Source: a virus. Taken from it: a DNA stretch of 34,550 nucleotides. The notes below the pieces were generated by a model. It was not told the origin of the DNA. It saw nothing but the letters and a program-made list of their open reading frames with translations, and did not search any database. Of the stretch, positions 9,122 to 16,808 are shown one piece after another. Within the stretch, counting starts at the first letter, position 1; each line of letters opens with the position of its first letter. A program made the position numbers and the translations under genes. The DNA is taken from the IMG/VR virus record IMGVR_UViG_3300001533_001001, positions 1 to 34,550 of that record; one strand, written 5' to 3'.

Positions 9122-10084
9122 TTAGACTGCCATCGGTGCTTTGATCGCAGGTTGTGGGTTATAATCTTTGAGAACGAAATTGTCAAAAGTAAGATCGTCA
9201 GGGACTTTGTTGGGGTCGAAATCGTAATCCACGAACTCAATTGTGGGGAAACCGGTTGGGTCTCGACGGATCTGCTCCGCAGCCGCATCAATATGATTCT
9301 CGTATAGGTGGACATCGCCGCCGAGCCAAGTAAAGGTTCCTGCTCGAAGCCCCAAAGTTTTCGCGAGAATATGAGTCAGCAAACTGTAACTGGCAATGTT
9401 GAATGGCACACCAAGGAACAAGTCACAACTGCGCTGATACATCACCGTGTTCAAAACGCCGTTTGCGACCTGACATTGAAACAAAACATGACACGGTGGA
9501 AGTGCCATTTCATGAATCTGTACGGGGTTCCATGCAATCATCATATGACGACGGCTTGTGGGGTTATCACGCATACTGTCAATCATCCCCTTGAACTGGT
9601 CCAGCCCAGTCCACACACCCTCGTTCATCCACAAATTGTAGTTACCATTCCAGTTTCGCCACTGAAAGCCGTAGCCGGGACCGATCTCACCTTCGGGGTA
9701 GAATCCAAGACCCCGACTTTCAAGAAACTCTTTGGAAGTGTTACCTTTCCAGATATTCACCCCTTTGGCTTCAAGTTGCTTGGAGTCCGTCGCCCCTCGC
9801 ATGAACCAAAGAAGTTCTTCCACGATAGCCTTCCAGTAAACTTTCTTGGTGGTCAAAAGCGGAATAATCATTTCGCCGCTGCGACCACTCAGGTTGAAAG
9901 AAAGACTCGCACCCATAACAGTACGAGTCCCCACACCAGTTCTATCTTCAACTTTTGCGCCACGCTGAATGACTCGGCACAGGAGATGTAAGTAATTATT
10001 TTCGTCCAGTGTAATAAAGTGATTCGCCATGATATTCGTCGCCGTTTCCTCACTGGTTATATTACCAAAACCAACCTTGCTCAT
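9122..10084 (-). CDS. thyA: Thymidylate synthase (ThyA type)
   Basis: It converts dUMP to dTMP using methylene-tetrahydrofolate. With the chosen start it has 320 residues, longer than the roughly 264 of bacterial ThyA. The extra length is an N-terminal extension of about 20-30 residues plus insertions. Signatures include RTGVGTRTVMGASLSFNL, the catalytic cysteine in ALPPCHVLFQ (Cys198), the arginine pair in TSRRHMMIAWNP, and YQRSCDLFLGVPFNIASY for dUMP binding. The frame is open to 10135, but ATG 10084 has a purine-rich Shine-Dalgarno (AAAGAGAGA) and leaves the primase gene intact; ATG 10033 is a later alternative. It lies between primase and RNR on the same strand, consistent with a dNTP and replication operon. 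Confidence 0.95.
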   Translation of the reverse strand: MSKVGFGNITSEETATNIMANHFITLDENNYLHLLCRVIQRGAKVEDRTGVGTRTVMGASLSFNLSGRSGEMIIPLLTTKKVYWKAIVEELLWFMRGATDSKQLEAKGVNIWKGNTSKEFLESRGLGFYPEGEIGPGYGFQWRNWNGNYNLWMNEGVWTGLDQFKGMIDSMRDNPTSRRHMMIAWNPVQIHEMALPPCHVLFQCQVANGVLNTVMYQRSCDLFLGVPFNIASYSLLTHILAKTLGLRAGTFTWLGGDVHLYENHIDAAAEQIRRDPTGFPTIEFVDYDFDPNKVPDDLTFDNFVLKDYNPQPAIKAPMAV

Positions 10085-10113
10085 TACAATCTCTCTTTCG
10101 TTTGACAGGGTAT

Positions 10114-11163
10114 CTAGCAGACACATGACTTCCAAGCGGTGAATTTTAGTGTTGCTTTGAGACCTTTTACAGAATTTTCATCAATAATTTTCTTCAAGTT
10201 TTCGGGGGAAACCCCATTTTCCACGGCTTTGTTTAGGTCTTTGTAGGGGAACTTAGAATCCCAGATACAGACCCGAAAACCGGCATTTATGGTCTGCTGA
10301 ATCAACTTGCAGATATCTTTGTTTCGCGGTTCGTTGTCGAATACTACCGTTACCTTGTCCGCATCAAATGGAACATGCCCCTGTTTGAGATGGTTTGCGC
10401 CAACAATTGCTAGACAGTTTGGTAGGAATTCAGAGTCAAATGGACCCTCGACAACATATCCCGGCTTGTCTCGATTGAACCGTTCCATGCCATAGTATCG
10501 GTGACCCCGAAAATCAGGTTCAACCAGAGTGATGTATCGCATATCATTGTCGTCAATTGCCCGTGAGTTGAACCCGAACAGATCCCCGTTTGCGTTTTTC
10601 AGGGGGAGAACGATTCTTGGACCCTTCGGCAGTTTCCTCTTGGCATACTCCGGGTTGATTTCAATGGCAATCGGAGCGATATCATCGGTGTAGAACATTC
10701 GAGGAAACGCCTCGGTTGGGATGAGGCGGCTTTCCAAATAAAGGCGAGCAACATGGTCCTTTGGAAGATCAGAAATCTTCTCACCCAGATTCACGCTGTC
10801 ATCAGGAATGAATTTCTGGAGCCGACTGTGTGACCCTTGGGCAAACTCTGAGATTGTCTTCTGTGGGGTCATTTTATTTTGACCCTTCGCCTGCATCTTC
10901 TCCATCTTGTATTCGGTGTGGAGTTGAGAGTTCTGGTCTTTCAGGAAGTTATCGAAAGAACATGCTTTGCCGCAGTTGTGACACTTGTATACTAATCCGG
11001 GGGCGTTGTTGTGCTCGTACAGATACCCCCGTGACTTGAACGGGTTCTTCTTGCTATCCCCGCAGTATGGGCAGCGAAAATTGAACTTCTTGCCGGTCTG
11101 CTTGAACTGCTCTAAGTTCATTCCAACAAACTTCGCAAATTTCATATCAATCCAGTCAACCAT
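10114..11163 (-). CDS. 61: DNA primase, T4 gp61-like
   Basis: It makes RNA primers for lagging-strand synthesis with the replicative helicase. The 349-residue protein has an N-terminal zinc finger, CPYC (31-34) and CHNC (61-64), with the T4-like context CGDSKKNPFKSRGYLYE. A TOPRIM domain follows: YVVEGPFDSEF holds the catalytic Glu239, VTVVFDNEP the Asp276, and FPYKDLN is the third element. Length and layout match T4 gp61 (about 340). It is the first gene of the leftward primase-thyA-RNR operon and is divergent from the RuvC-like gene across a 56-bp gap. The helicase itself (gp41) is not in the window. Confidence 0.92.
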   Translation of the reverse strand: MVDWIDMKFAKFVGMNLEQFKQTGKKFNFRCPYCGDSKKNPFKSRGYLYEHNNAPGLVYKCHNCGKACSFDNFLKDQNSQLHTEYKMEKMQAKGQNKMTPQKTISEFAQGSHSRLQKFIPDDSVNLGEKISDLPKDHVARLYLESRLIPTEAFPRMFYTDDIAPIAIEINPEYAKRKLPKGPRIVLPLKNANGDLFGFNSRAIDDNDMRYITLVEPDFRGHRYYGMERFNRDKPGYVVEGPFDSEFLPNCLAIVGANHLKQGHVPFDADKVTVVFDNEPRNKDICKLIQQTINAGFRVCIWDSKFPYKDLNKAVENGVSPENLKKIIDENSVKGLKATLKFTAWKSCVC

Positions 11164-11219
11164 TTTTCATCCCATACATAGTATTACGATTTCGATAATG
11201 ATACACCAAGGGATTCATT

Positions 11220-11822
11220 ATGTCAACCCCCAAACCCAAATTTGTCTGTGGAATCGACTATTCCATGACCTGCCCGGCAATTTGCTGTCACCCGCTTGAC
11301 TTAAAATTTGCATGGTCGAACTGTCAAGTATATTTCTTATCACCCGCTAAAAAGTATGAACAACAGTTTGCCAATATTCTCGGTACTCCATATCCGGATT
11401 ACTCTCATGCCAAGGGTGACATCAACAAAGAGATGACCCGGTTCGACAGAATTTGCAACTGGGCAACCAACTCGATCACGGATTTCTCAACTGAACCGGG
11501 GCATGTTGTCATTGAGGGATACGCCATGGGAGCCAAGGGGCGGGTGTTTCATATCGCAGAGAATACTGGGATCCTGAAATACAACCTATGGAATTCCAAT
11601 GGGTATGACATTCAAGTTGCGGCTCCAACAACGATCAAGAAGTTTGCCACCGGCAAAGGCAACGCAAACAAAGACAGAATGTATGAGTGCTTCCTAGAAG
11701 AAACGGGGTGCGATCTTCTCAAACTGCTTTCGTGTCAGTCTGAAAAGATCGGCAGCCCCGTTGGTGACATCGTAGACTCATACTATCTTTGTAAGTTCGG
11801 TCACCACTCCGAATCGCGGTAA
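11220..11822 (+). CDS. RuvC-like Holliday junction resolvase
   Basis: It probably cleaves Holliday junctions or branched replicative DNA. The 200 residues show the RuvC/RNase H fold signatures: CGIDYSMTCPA with Asp13, VVIEGYAMGAKGRVF with Glu99 after a hydrophobic strand, IAENTGILKY, APTTIKKFATGKGNANKDRM (the RuvC-style TPxxVKK helix), and GDIVDSYYLCKFG with Asp183/Asp186. A Shine-Dalgarno (AAGGGA) precedes the ATG. Such RuvC-like proteins take the place of T4 endonuclease VII (gp49) in many marine T4-like phages. It is divergent from primase, and its last 22 bp overlap the end of the converging small gene. Confidence 0.88.
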   Translation: MSTPKPKFVCGIDYSMTCPAICCHPLDLKFAWSNCQVYFLSPAKKYEQQFANILGTPYPDYSHAKGDINKEMTRFDRICNWATNSITDFSTEPGHVVIEGYAMGAKGRVFHIAENTGILKYNLWNSNGYDIQVAAPTTIKKFATGKGNANKDRMYECFLEETGCDLLKLLSCQSEKIGSPVGDIVDSYYLCKFGHHSESR

Positions 11823-11995
11823 TCATCGTAGATCAAGTCTTCGATTTCCTCACCGTGGATTTGACTTCGTTTGTCCGTGTACTTAAGTTCTTCAAGAGCG
11901 ATTTTTGAACGCTTGCGATCTACTCGTCTCTGAGTCTTTCTAACACTCTTGCCTAGTTCTCGGCGATCATCATCATATCGGCGTGATTGTTTCAT
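11801..11995 (-). CDS. Small highly charged protein, unknown
   Basis: 64 residues, rich in Arg, Lys, Asp and Glu, with no hydrophobic core. The N-terminal half is basic (SVRKTQRRVDRKRSK) and the C-terminal half acidic (EEIEDLIYDDYRDSEW). The pattern suggests a nucleic-acid or protein-binding helix rather than an enzyme. The ATG overlaps the previous gene's stop by 4 bp (ATGA), so it is translationally coupled and is the last gene of the rnh operon. Its end overlaps the converging resolvase gene. Confidence 0.7.
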   Translation of the reverse strand: MKQSRRYDDDRRELGKSVRKTQRRVDRKRSKIALEELKYTDKRSQIHGEEIEDLIYDDYRDSEW

Positions 11996-12291
11996 GACAC
12001 TTTCTTCATATCCTCAAAGGTGTTTCTGAATGCTTGGGCAGCATCGTCAGTCGAATAGAACCGTGGAATAAAATACCTGTCCGTGGTTTCGAGATTTGAA
12101 GCACCCCAGCGGTTGGCTATCTTGTTCCAAACCGGTGTAATATCTTTGACTCTGTATTCTGCCAGACCGAACGCCCCGTCAGCCCAAACCACTTCGCCAT
12201 AAACAACAAAGCAGGGATCTCGACCGGGGATAAACGGTTGTCCCGTGTCTTTATAGACAGGGAGTTTGTTTAGCATTTCGAATTCGTTCAC
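11992..12291 (-). CDS. Conserved phage-type protein, unknown function
   Basis: 99 residues, soluble and aromatic-rich, with a mixed alpha/beta pattern (DPCFVVYGEVVWADGAFGLA, YFIPRFYSTDDAAQAFRN). I do not recognise a family. It is coupled at both ends by 4-bp ATGA overlaps to its neighbours in the rnh operon. Its likely role is therefore in early DNA metabolism or host takeover, but this rests on position only. Confidence 0.75.
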   Translation of the reverse strand: MNEFEMLNKLPVYKDTGQPFIPGRDPCFVVYGEVVWADGAFGLAEYRVKDITPVWNKIANRWGASNLETTDRYFIPRFYSTDDAAQAFRNTFEDMKKVS

Positions 12292-12749
12292 TTAGAAACC
12301 GGCTCCTGATCTGGGAAAATGTTGTGATACACACTCTCAAGGAAATTGCGGGTCAGACCACGGCATGGAATCTTCTCCCCACACACCATCGCCTTGAAAA
12401 TCTCGGCTTCATATGGGTGAAGTGACTCACACAACTGAATGACTTTCTCCTGAATGCGAGGCATCTTTGCATGGTATCGGGGGTTCCCGTAGACATGCTG
12501 GATCTCTCGGAGCATCAAATGCAATCCGGTATCCGTGTGACCCCACGGGGCTTCATCGGGTCGATAGTTGGGGAAGTATGAGGCGTTCTCTCCTTGAAAG
12601 CACCACCACTGATTTGTGGCAAATACCATTTGAAGAAACATACCCAAAGGTCGGTTCATGTTCTCAAGCAAAATTTCTCGTTTACGCTTGACACTTTTCT
12701 CTTGGTCAATTGCTTGAAGAACTTCACCGATATAACGAAATTGTGCCAT
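12288..12749 (-). CDS. Conserved T4-like phage protein (DUF6433-like)
   Basis: 153 residues, mostly helical. The pattern resembles a family common in T4-like cyanophages, which I recall as DUF6433. It begins with an N-terminal helix (GEVLQAIDQEKSVKRKREIL), then a helix with PLGMFLQMVFATN, and a middle Y-x-P-x-E-A-P-x-G segment (NYRPDEAPWGHTD). It ends with LHPYEAEIFKAMVCGEKIPC and RGLTRNFLESVYHNIFP. The function of that family is unknown. It begins 1 bp after the rnh stop and overlaps the next gene by 4 bp, so it is an operon partner of rnh. Confidence 0.75.
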   Translation of the reverse strand: MAQFRYIGEVLQAIDQEKSVKRKREILLENMNRPLGMFLQMVFATNQWWCFQGENASYFPNYRPDEAPWGHTDTGLHLMLREIQHVYGNPRYHAKMPRIQEKVIQLCESLHPYEAEIFKAMVCGEKIPCRGLTRNFLESVYHNIFPDQEPVSK

Positions 12750-12750
12750 T

Positions 12751-13596
12751 TCAGAACTCCTGTATCTTTGGCAGTAGAGTGGTCAAACCATTGCGGTTGA
12801 AATATGTAGACAGACCGTTGTATTGCTGGTTGTATTCCTGCGAGAATGCGTCTTCAATTTTGGATACAATGTCATCGGGGATTCGATTGAGATCAATCAG
12901 AAGTTCATTCCGCTTGAAGTTACGGAACTCTTTCTCGGTCATGGCTTCACGAAGACTATCCTCGTCCATGCCAACCCAAGTATCAATCTTGGACTGCCTC
13001 AGTGGTTTCTGTCTCTTGGATTCCTCACAGAGACAGTCATCCTCGGACAGAACATTCGGAATACCGTCTCCGGTGTCCCCGCCGAGAATATGCCGACGAA
13101 GATATTCTTCGGGGTATCGACAAAGCATGAGATCTTTGTGGAGCGGGCTAACCTGAATAACATGCTCCATCGTTTGAAGTTGGAGAAAGTCTTTGTCACC
13201 AGAATAGATCAACACCGGATCACTTGTGCTGCGGCAGAGGACAGCGATAATATCGTCCGCCTCAACATGGTCGATATGTAACACCTGATAGGGGAAGTAT
13301 TCGGCAATCTCTTTGCGAACTTGAGACATCATATCAAACAGAAGTTCCCAATTGATTTTGGAATCTGCTCGACGACTCTTTCGGTTTGCCTTGTAGTAAG
13401 CAAACTTAGACTTTCGCCATGAGTCTTTGCCGTCACAACAAAGGACGATTCTCCCGAATCCACCTTTGTATTTGTGGTTGACCATTCGGATCGTGTTGAG
13501 GATGGTATGCCGCACCATGCCAATACCCGGCATTTCGCCTCGGGTCTGAGCCATGATTGCGGCAATAGAAATCTGAGAGTAGTCGATGAGGATCAT
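12751..13596 (-). CDS. rnh: RNase H / 5'-3' exonuclease, T4 Rnh-like (FEN1 family)
   Basis: It removes RNA primers and flaps from Okazaki fragments. The 281 residues keep the acidic metal-binding residues of the FEN1 family: Asp5 in ILIDYSQIS, Asp55 in VLCCDGKDSWRK, the HVEADDIIAVL cluster (Glu112, Asp114, Asp115), YSGDKDFLQL (Asp134, Asp136), and a later GGDTGDGIPN. The arch lysine/arginine region SKFAYYKANRKSRR is present. The frame is open to 13647, but ATG 13596 is preferred because it overlaps the stop of the upstream 32-residue gene as ATGA, and because family members start close to the first Asp strand. Confidence 0.92.
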   Translation of the reverse strand: MILIDYSQISIAAIMAQTRGEMPGIGMVRHTILNTIRMVNHKYKGGFGRIVLCCDGKDSWRKSKFAYYKANRKSRRADSKINWELLFDMMSQVRKEIAEYFPYQVLHIDHVEADDIIAVLCRSTSDPVLIYSGDKDFLQLQTMEHVIQVSPLHKDLMLCRYPEEYLRRHILGGDTGDGIPNVLSEDDCLCEESKRQKPLRQSKIDTWVGMDEDSLREAMTEKEFRNFKRNELLIDLNRIPDDIVSKIEDAFSQEYNQQYNGLSTYFNRNGLTTLLPKIQEF

Positions 13597-13691
13597 TTTG
13601 ACTTTCGCTGTCGGAGTTTGTGTGATATGGGTATTGTAAACGCCCAAACCAAAATTGTCACGAACAGAGCAATAGATTCAACTTGAAGCAT
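13593..13691 (-). CDS. 32-residue single-pass membrane microprotein
   Basis: Small frame with one hydrophobic helix (SIALFVTILVWAFTIPI, residues about 6-22) followed by a basic tail (HKLRQRKSK). This pattern predicts an N-out or short signal-anchor topology with the tail in the cytoplasm. Its stop overlaps the rnh start as ATGA, and its start overlaps the end of the upstream 52-residue gene by 14 bp, so the three genes are packed as a coupled unit. No family is recognised. It is absent from most gene calls because of its size. Confidence 0.55.
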   Translation of the reverse strand: MLQVESIALFVTILVWAFTIPISHKLRQRKSK

Positions 13692-13836
13692 GGTTTTTCA
13701 GTTCTTCGATTCTCTTTCGGACCACCTGTGTTGCGCTTGCCCGACATTCTTCCATATAGATTCTGACAAATTCATCAACCAATCTTCCATATCTCTTGGC
13801 TTGACGGAGAGTCTTTGCTTCACACAAAGTTTTCAT
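13678..13836 (-). CDS. Small 52-residue helical protein, unknown
   Basis: 52 residues, strongly charged, predicted to be one or two helices (CEAKTLRQAKRYGRLVDEFV, then RKRIEELKNHASS). The region upstream of the ATG reads GGTGAGTCGTA, a weak Shine-Dalgarno. It lies 18 bp after the 385-residue gene and overlaps the following membrane microprotein, so it belongs to the same leftward operon. Codon use looks ordinary for the region and no other frame explains this gap. Confidence 0.6.
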   Translation of the reverse strand: MKTLCEAKTLRQAKRYGRLVDEFVRIYMEECRASATQVVRKRIEELKNHASS

Positions 13837-13854
13837 TACGACTCACCTTTCAAA

Positions 13855-15012
13855 TTACAAAGAGTTCAGGATCACACAATCCTGATTGATTCGACCAGAG
13901 GGAACATCTTCCTTTGCGTTGATTCCCTTGTATTCACTCTTGATCGCGCGGATACCCTTGGTGGTGGTAGTCTTGACCAGACTATCTAGGTACTGCTCGC
14001 GGACTCGCTTCATCACTGATTTCTTGACATCGAAGTTCTGAATGGTAGTACCCTTGACAGTGAGACCGCTACCGTCCACGGATTCATAGATCATGAATTG
14101 ACGGGTCTTGGTGTTCAGGATCACAACCTTGGATGCCCCGACGATCTTGCTGGGGAGAACCGACTTGACACCGCCGTATTCCTTGGTCTCAGACAGATAC
14201 TTGACATTCTTTGTCAGGTCAATCGGGGACTTCTGCTTACGCTTGCGACGGACAACCCGCTTCTGCTTACCCTTCATCTTGAGCGCATCTTCAATGGTTC
14301 GAATGAATGCTTCGATGCGCTTCAAATGAGTCTCACGGAATAGGTCATATTCCTCTTGGAGTTCCTTTCGGTTCGCTAGTGCCGCAGAGAATTCTTTACG
14401 GTCCTCCTGAATGTGGGGAATCACTCGGTTAGCGATCAACGGCTTGATCTGATTCTTGGAAATCCAAGATTCGGGATCGAAGAAATCCTTGTCTTGACCC
14501 TTGGGGCGGTCATGCACCCCATCAATAAATTCGTCCACCACCTGTTGAAGTTCACACGCCAGTTCAGCGGCTTTCTCGTTCATCCGGTCTTGGACGCTCG
14601 GACCCGTTGACTTTTTCTTCGTCTTGGCTTTGGCTTTCTTCTGTGCCTTGAATGCTTCCTTGAGTTCGTCAACCGGATCCAGAACGCGAGATTCATCGAC
14701 CGGGTATCCCAGAGTCAGCATGTTCGCAAAGCGACCGACGCGAACAAAAGAATTCGTGTCGGCACCGCGAACGATCTTCAAAGTTTCCTTGTCGGCTCCC
14801 TCATTCCTGAGGTATTCAACAGTCCACTCCTTTTCCAACTTGGGAGTAGCCATTTGATTGTACCAGTTCAACGCTCGGACAATGGCACAGTCCTGTTCAA
14901 TTTTGTCTTCTACCCACTCGGGGTTGAATTGGTCAACAGTTCCAAGCATGGCTTCCGTTACCTTGGCAGCGACACCAGCGGAGACGGCTTTTCCTCGTTT
15001 TGTACGGGGCAT
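13855..15012 (-). CDS. Conserved T4-like phage protein, lysine-rich, unknown function
   Basis: 385 residues from ATG 15012, which has a good Shine-Dalgarno (GAAAGGAACCC). The frame opens at 15078, but that part holds the promoter. The N-terminal region (DCAIVRALNWYNQMATPKLE, then a helix with FVRVGRFANMLTLGYPVDES) resembles a conserved protein of marine T4-like phages whose role is unknown. A Lys/Ala-rich linker (FKAQKKAKAKTKKKSTG), a long coiled-coil-like middle with charged helices, and a basic segment KGKQKRVVRRKRKQKSP follow. The C-terminal domain looks beta-rich. The basic runs suggest nucleic acid binding. It is the first gene of the operon that includes rnh. Confidence 0.75.
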   Translation of the reverse strand: MPRTKRGKAVSAGVAAKVTEAMLGTVDQFNPEWVEDKIEQDCAIVRALNWYNQMATPKLEKEWTVEYLRNEGADKETLKIVRGADTNSFVRVGRFANMLTLGYPVDESRVLDPVDELKEAFKAQKKAKAKTKKKSTGPSVQDRMNEKAAELACELQQVVDEFIDGVHDRPKGQDKDFFDPESWISKNQIKPLIANRVIPHIQEDRKEFSAALANRKELQEEYDLFRETHLKRIEAFIRTIEDALKMKGKQKRVVRRKRKQKSPIDLTKNVKYLSETKEYGGVKSVLPSKIVGASKVVILNTKTRQFMIYESVDGSGLTVKGTTIQNFDVKKSVMKRVREQYLDSLVKTTTTKGIRAIKSEYKGINAKEDVPSGRINQDCVILNSL

Positions 15013-15042
15013 TCGGTTGGGTTCCTTTCGGTCTGAAAGACC

Positions 15043-15071
15043 ATTATACCAGAATTGAAAACCCCTGTCAA
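15043..15071 (-). promoter_or_regulatory. Sigma70-type promoter for the rnh operon
   Basis: On the minus strand, TTGACA (15071-15066), 17 bp, then TATAAT (15048-15043): a perfect match to both consensus boxes. It points at the 385-residue gene 31 bp downstream. Unlike four other early promoters here it has no DnaA box upstream. Its -35 overlaps one arm of a hairpin. Confidence 0.85.
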
Positions 15072-15091
15072 GTGTCATCTCGGCAGGGGTT
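15056..15091 (-). terminator. Hairpin with short U run, possible terminator overlapping a promoter
   Basis: AACCCCTG and CAGGGGTT form an 8-bp stem with a 16-nt loop, and on the minus strand the second arm runs into TTTTC. It lies just after the 76-residue gene, so it may end the upstream transcript. The second arm contains part of the -35 box of the next promoter. The U run is short and the loop large. Confidence 0.35.
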
Positions 15092-15102
15092 GGGGTGTGG
15101 AG

Positions 15103-15333
15103 TCAGATTTTTTTGAGCAGGGATTCAAATTCTCGCTGGAAGTAGGGTTTCGGGTGCAACTTGAATGTCCCAGCGGGAGATTCCTTGACACCCATCGACC
15201 AATTGTCGGCAGCGTCCCGTCCCAAGTTTTTCTTGAGATCTTGAAACGCTGCTGTATATTCGGAGTCACCAATAGTCTTACCACTCTTAATGGTATCGAT
15301 TGCCTTGCGAGTTTCGGGTTTCAACTTTGCCAT
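15103..15333 (-). CDS. Small basic protein, unknown
   Basis: 76 residues, Lys-rich, mainly helical (MAKLKPETRKAIDTIKSGK..., ending QREFESLLKKI). A Shine-Dalgarno (GAAAGAGA) precedes the ATG. It is probably co-transcribed with the two upstream genes from the DnaA-box promoter near 16221. No domain is recognised and there is no membrane segment. Confidence 0.7.
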   Translation of the reverse strand: MAKLKPETRKAIDTIKSGKTIGDSEYTAAFQDLKKNLGRDAADNWSMGVKESPAGTFKLHPKPYFQREFESLLKKI

Positions 15334-15390
15334 AGATTTTCTCTTTCGGTTAGAAGTTTCACCCGTATGTAGAAATCAGTCGAAGTCACC

Positions 15391-15747
15391 TTACGCAGCG
15401 ACCTTTCGACCAAAATCATAGGGAGACAGAACCCAGCGATCCTCACAAGTTGCCCAGAGAGCAAAGTAACTGGAAACCTGCGCCGTGTCAAGTTCCGTCC
15501 AACCGTAGGAGTTGCAGTAGAAATGACGGACAGGACCGGAATCTTCGAAACGAAGTGAGACTAGATCACCCGCCGAGAGGGAGGGAAACATGTTGAAGAT
15601 CAGTTCATCATCCGGTTCAACCCGGTTCTGCAAACGGAACACCGCATCCAGAATGCTTTCCGGATCCGAAGTCTGAAATTCCAGTTCCCGCCAAGGGGTC
15701 AACTGACCACGCTTCCACTGAAATCGAATTTGAATGCCAACTTTCAT
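15391..15747 (-). CDS. Hypothetical protein, unknown
   Basis: 118 residues, soluble, with a beta-rich start (KVGIQIRFQWKRGQLTPWRE) and many Asp/Glu and aromatic residues. A strong Shine-Dalgarno (AAGGAAAGGAA) lies 5-6 bp before the ATG. No family is recognised. It is second in the short leftward operon starting at 16193. Confidence 0.75.
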   Translation of the reverse strand: MKVGIQIRFQWKRGQLTPWRELEFQTSDPESILDAVFRLQNRVEPDDELIFNMFPSLSAGDLVSLRFEDSGPVRHFYCNSYGWTELDTAQVSSYFALWATCEDRWVLSPYDFGRKVAA

Positions 15748-15773
15748 GTGAATTCCTTTCCTTGAATCCTGAT

Positions 15774-16193
15774 TCAGATGATACCCAGAGCGCGACCAAA
15801 TCGCGCCGCACCCGACGACCCCGAAATTCGGAACACGGTCAGGAGTTCGTCAACGATGGTATCGAGTTCCTTGACCCGAGCGCGCCGCCAAGCGTAGCAC
15901 TCGGAACGAAGTTCCTTGGTGGTATCATGGAGCCACCCAAGGGTCTGACTTGCGGTCTCGACCGCTTCCCAACCGGGAGCCTCGATGCCGAAGTCAGCCG
16001 TGCAGGGCATGCACTTGTGAGCGGATCGGGGGGAGACATAGAAGCACAGCATCCGCCAGACATACGCCGCTTCACCGTCAGCGGGCTTCGACGCGCGGAG
16101 AGTTCCGCCACGACCCTCGATCAAGCGAGCGAATCGCTGCGCTTCGGTGGAGAGAGCGGAGACATTGGGCATTGCAGGCATGGGTCTTGTCAT
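15774..16193 (-). CDS. Hypothetical protein, unknown, GC-rich gene
   Basis: 139 residues from ATG 16193, chosen because GGAAAGGA lies at correct spacing and a consensus promoter is 28 bp upstream. An earlier in-frame start at 16208 would overlap the Shine-Dalgarno. The protein is helical with RWRRARVKELD-like charged stretches, and it has a possible metal site CMPCTADFGIE. Its base composition is visibly more GC-rich than its neighbours, and a 144-codon open frame exists on the other strand over the same bases. Promoter and Shine-Dalgarno decide for the minus strand. Function unknown. Confidence 0.7.
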   Translation of the reverse strand: MTRPMPAMPNVSALSTEAQRFARLIEGRGGTLRASKPADGEAAYVWRMLCFYVSPRSAHKCMPCTADFGIEAPGWEAVETASQTLGWLHDTTKELRSECYAWRRARVKELDTIVDELLTVFRISGSSGAARFGRALGII

Positions 16194-16220
16194 TGAGTTC
16201 CTTTCCAAGGGTGAGTCTCA

Positions 16221-16270
16221 ATTATAGCAGATACGCGAACCCGCGTCAACGGCTAAGGGAGTTATCCACA
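16221..16270 (-). promoter_or_regulatory. Early promoter with perfect DnaA box (copy 1)
   Basis: Reading the minus strand: TGTGGATAA (16270-16262, the perfect DnaA box TTATCCACA on plus), 12 bp, TTGACG (16249-16244), 17 bp, TATAAT (16226-16221), then a leader ending CTTGGAAAGGAA before the ATG. The same layout recurs at three other promoters in this window. Confidence 0.85.
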
Positions 16271-16307
16271 AAGAATTCACAAAAATATTGTCTGGTCTCC
16301 GTTAGGG

Positions 16308-16700
16308 TCACTTCCAGTCTCGCTTGATCTTCCGATTGGAAAACCCCTCGGTGATCCCGTCCAGATAACCCGTAAGATGCTCGATATCCTTATTGGGCAA
16401 CCGATGCCCATGACGGGGCAAATGGGCTTTGAGCGTGTCCAGAGCCGCTTCTAGGTCCGCTACGAGCCGCCTACGCTTCGCCGCCTCGGGAGACCCGGTA
16501 AAGGTCCAGAGTTCGTCGTGAGAGCAATACAGACGGTCTCCGGGAACCCCTTCTTTATTGCAGGAGAATACCCACCCGTTTTCGGTGGTCACTTCGTTAT
16601 CGGTCACCTTGACCACCTTGAGCCGTTTCGGGGCTTCACGACCAAATACGGGCTTCACCCACGCAATTGTACCCACCTTGACGGGAGTCTTCCTTGCCAT
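16308..16700 (-). CDS. Hypothetical protein, unknown
   Basis: 130 residues. The N-terminal half is beta-rich (VKVGTIAWVKPVFGREAPKR, then VVKVTDNEVTTENGWVFSC), like a small SH3- or KOW-type barrel, and the C-terminal half is a pair of charged helices. AAAGGAAG precedes the ATG. It stands alone under its own DnaA-box promoter. No family can be named; an early regulatory or host-takeover role would fit but is inference. Confidence 0.75.
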   Translation of the reverse strand: MARKTPVKVGTIAWVKPVFGREAPKRLKVVKVTDNEVTTENGWVFSCNKEGVPGDRLYCSHDELWTFTGSPEAAKRRRLVADLEAALDTLKAHLPRHGHRLPNKDIEHLTGYLDGITEGFSNRKIKRDWK

Positions 16701-16722
16701 GTGTCACTTCCTTTCACCCCCC

Positions 16723-16772
16723 ATTATACACTATCGGCAAGATCCCTGCAAGCCTTTAGTGAGTTATCCACA
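16723..16772 (-). promoter_or_regulatory. Early promoter with perfect DnaA box (copy 2)
   Basis: Minus strand: TGTGGATAA (16772-16764), 12 bp, TTGCAG (16751-16746), 17 bp, TATAAT (16728-16723). The segment ACTCACTAAAGGCTTGC and the GCCGATAGTG before the -10 are nearly identical to copy 3 at 16915. It drives the 130-residue gene. Confidence 0.85.
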
Positions 16773-16808
16773 ATTTTTCGATTTTTTTCGATTTCTGCCA
16801 GATTCCCC

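Noticed and set aside
9308-9991. 227-codon plus-strand frame inside thymidylate synthase
   Set aside because: Antisense to conserved ThyA motifs, with no Shine-Dalgarno.
11164-11219. Divergent promoter pair between primase and resolvase
   Set aside because: Only weak -10-like words (TAATAC, TACTAT) without good -35 partners; a promoter is expected here but cannot be placed.
12710-13281. Two plus-strand frames of about 150 codons inside rnh
   Set aside because: Antisense to FEN1-family metal-binding motifs; shadows.
15762-16196. 144-codon plus-strand frame opposite the GC-rich gene
   Set aside because: The minus frame has a consensus promoter and well-placed Shine-Dalgarno; the plus frame has neither and is of low-complexity composition.
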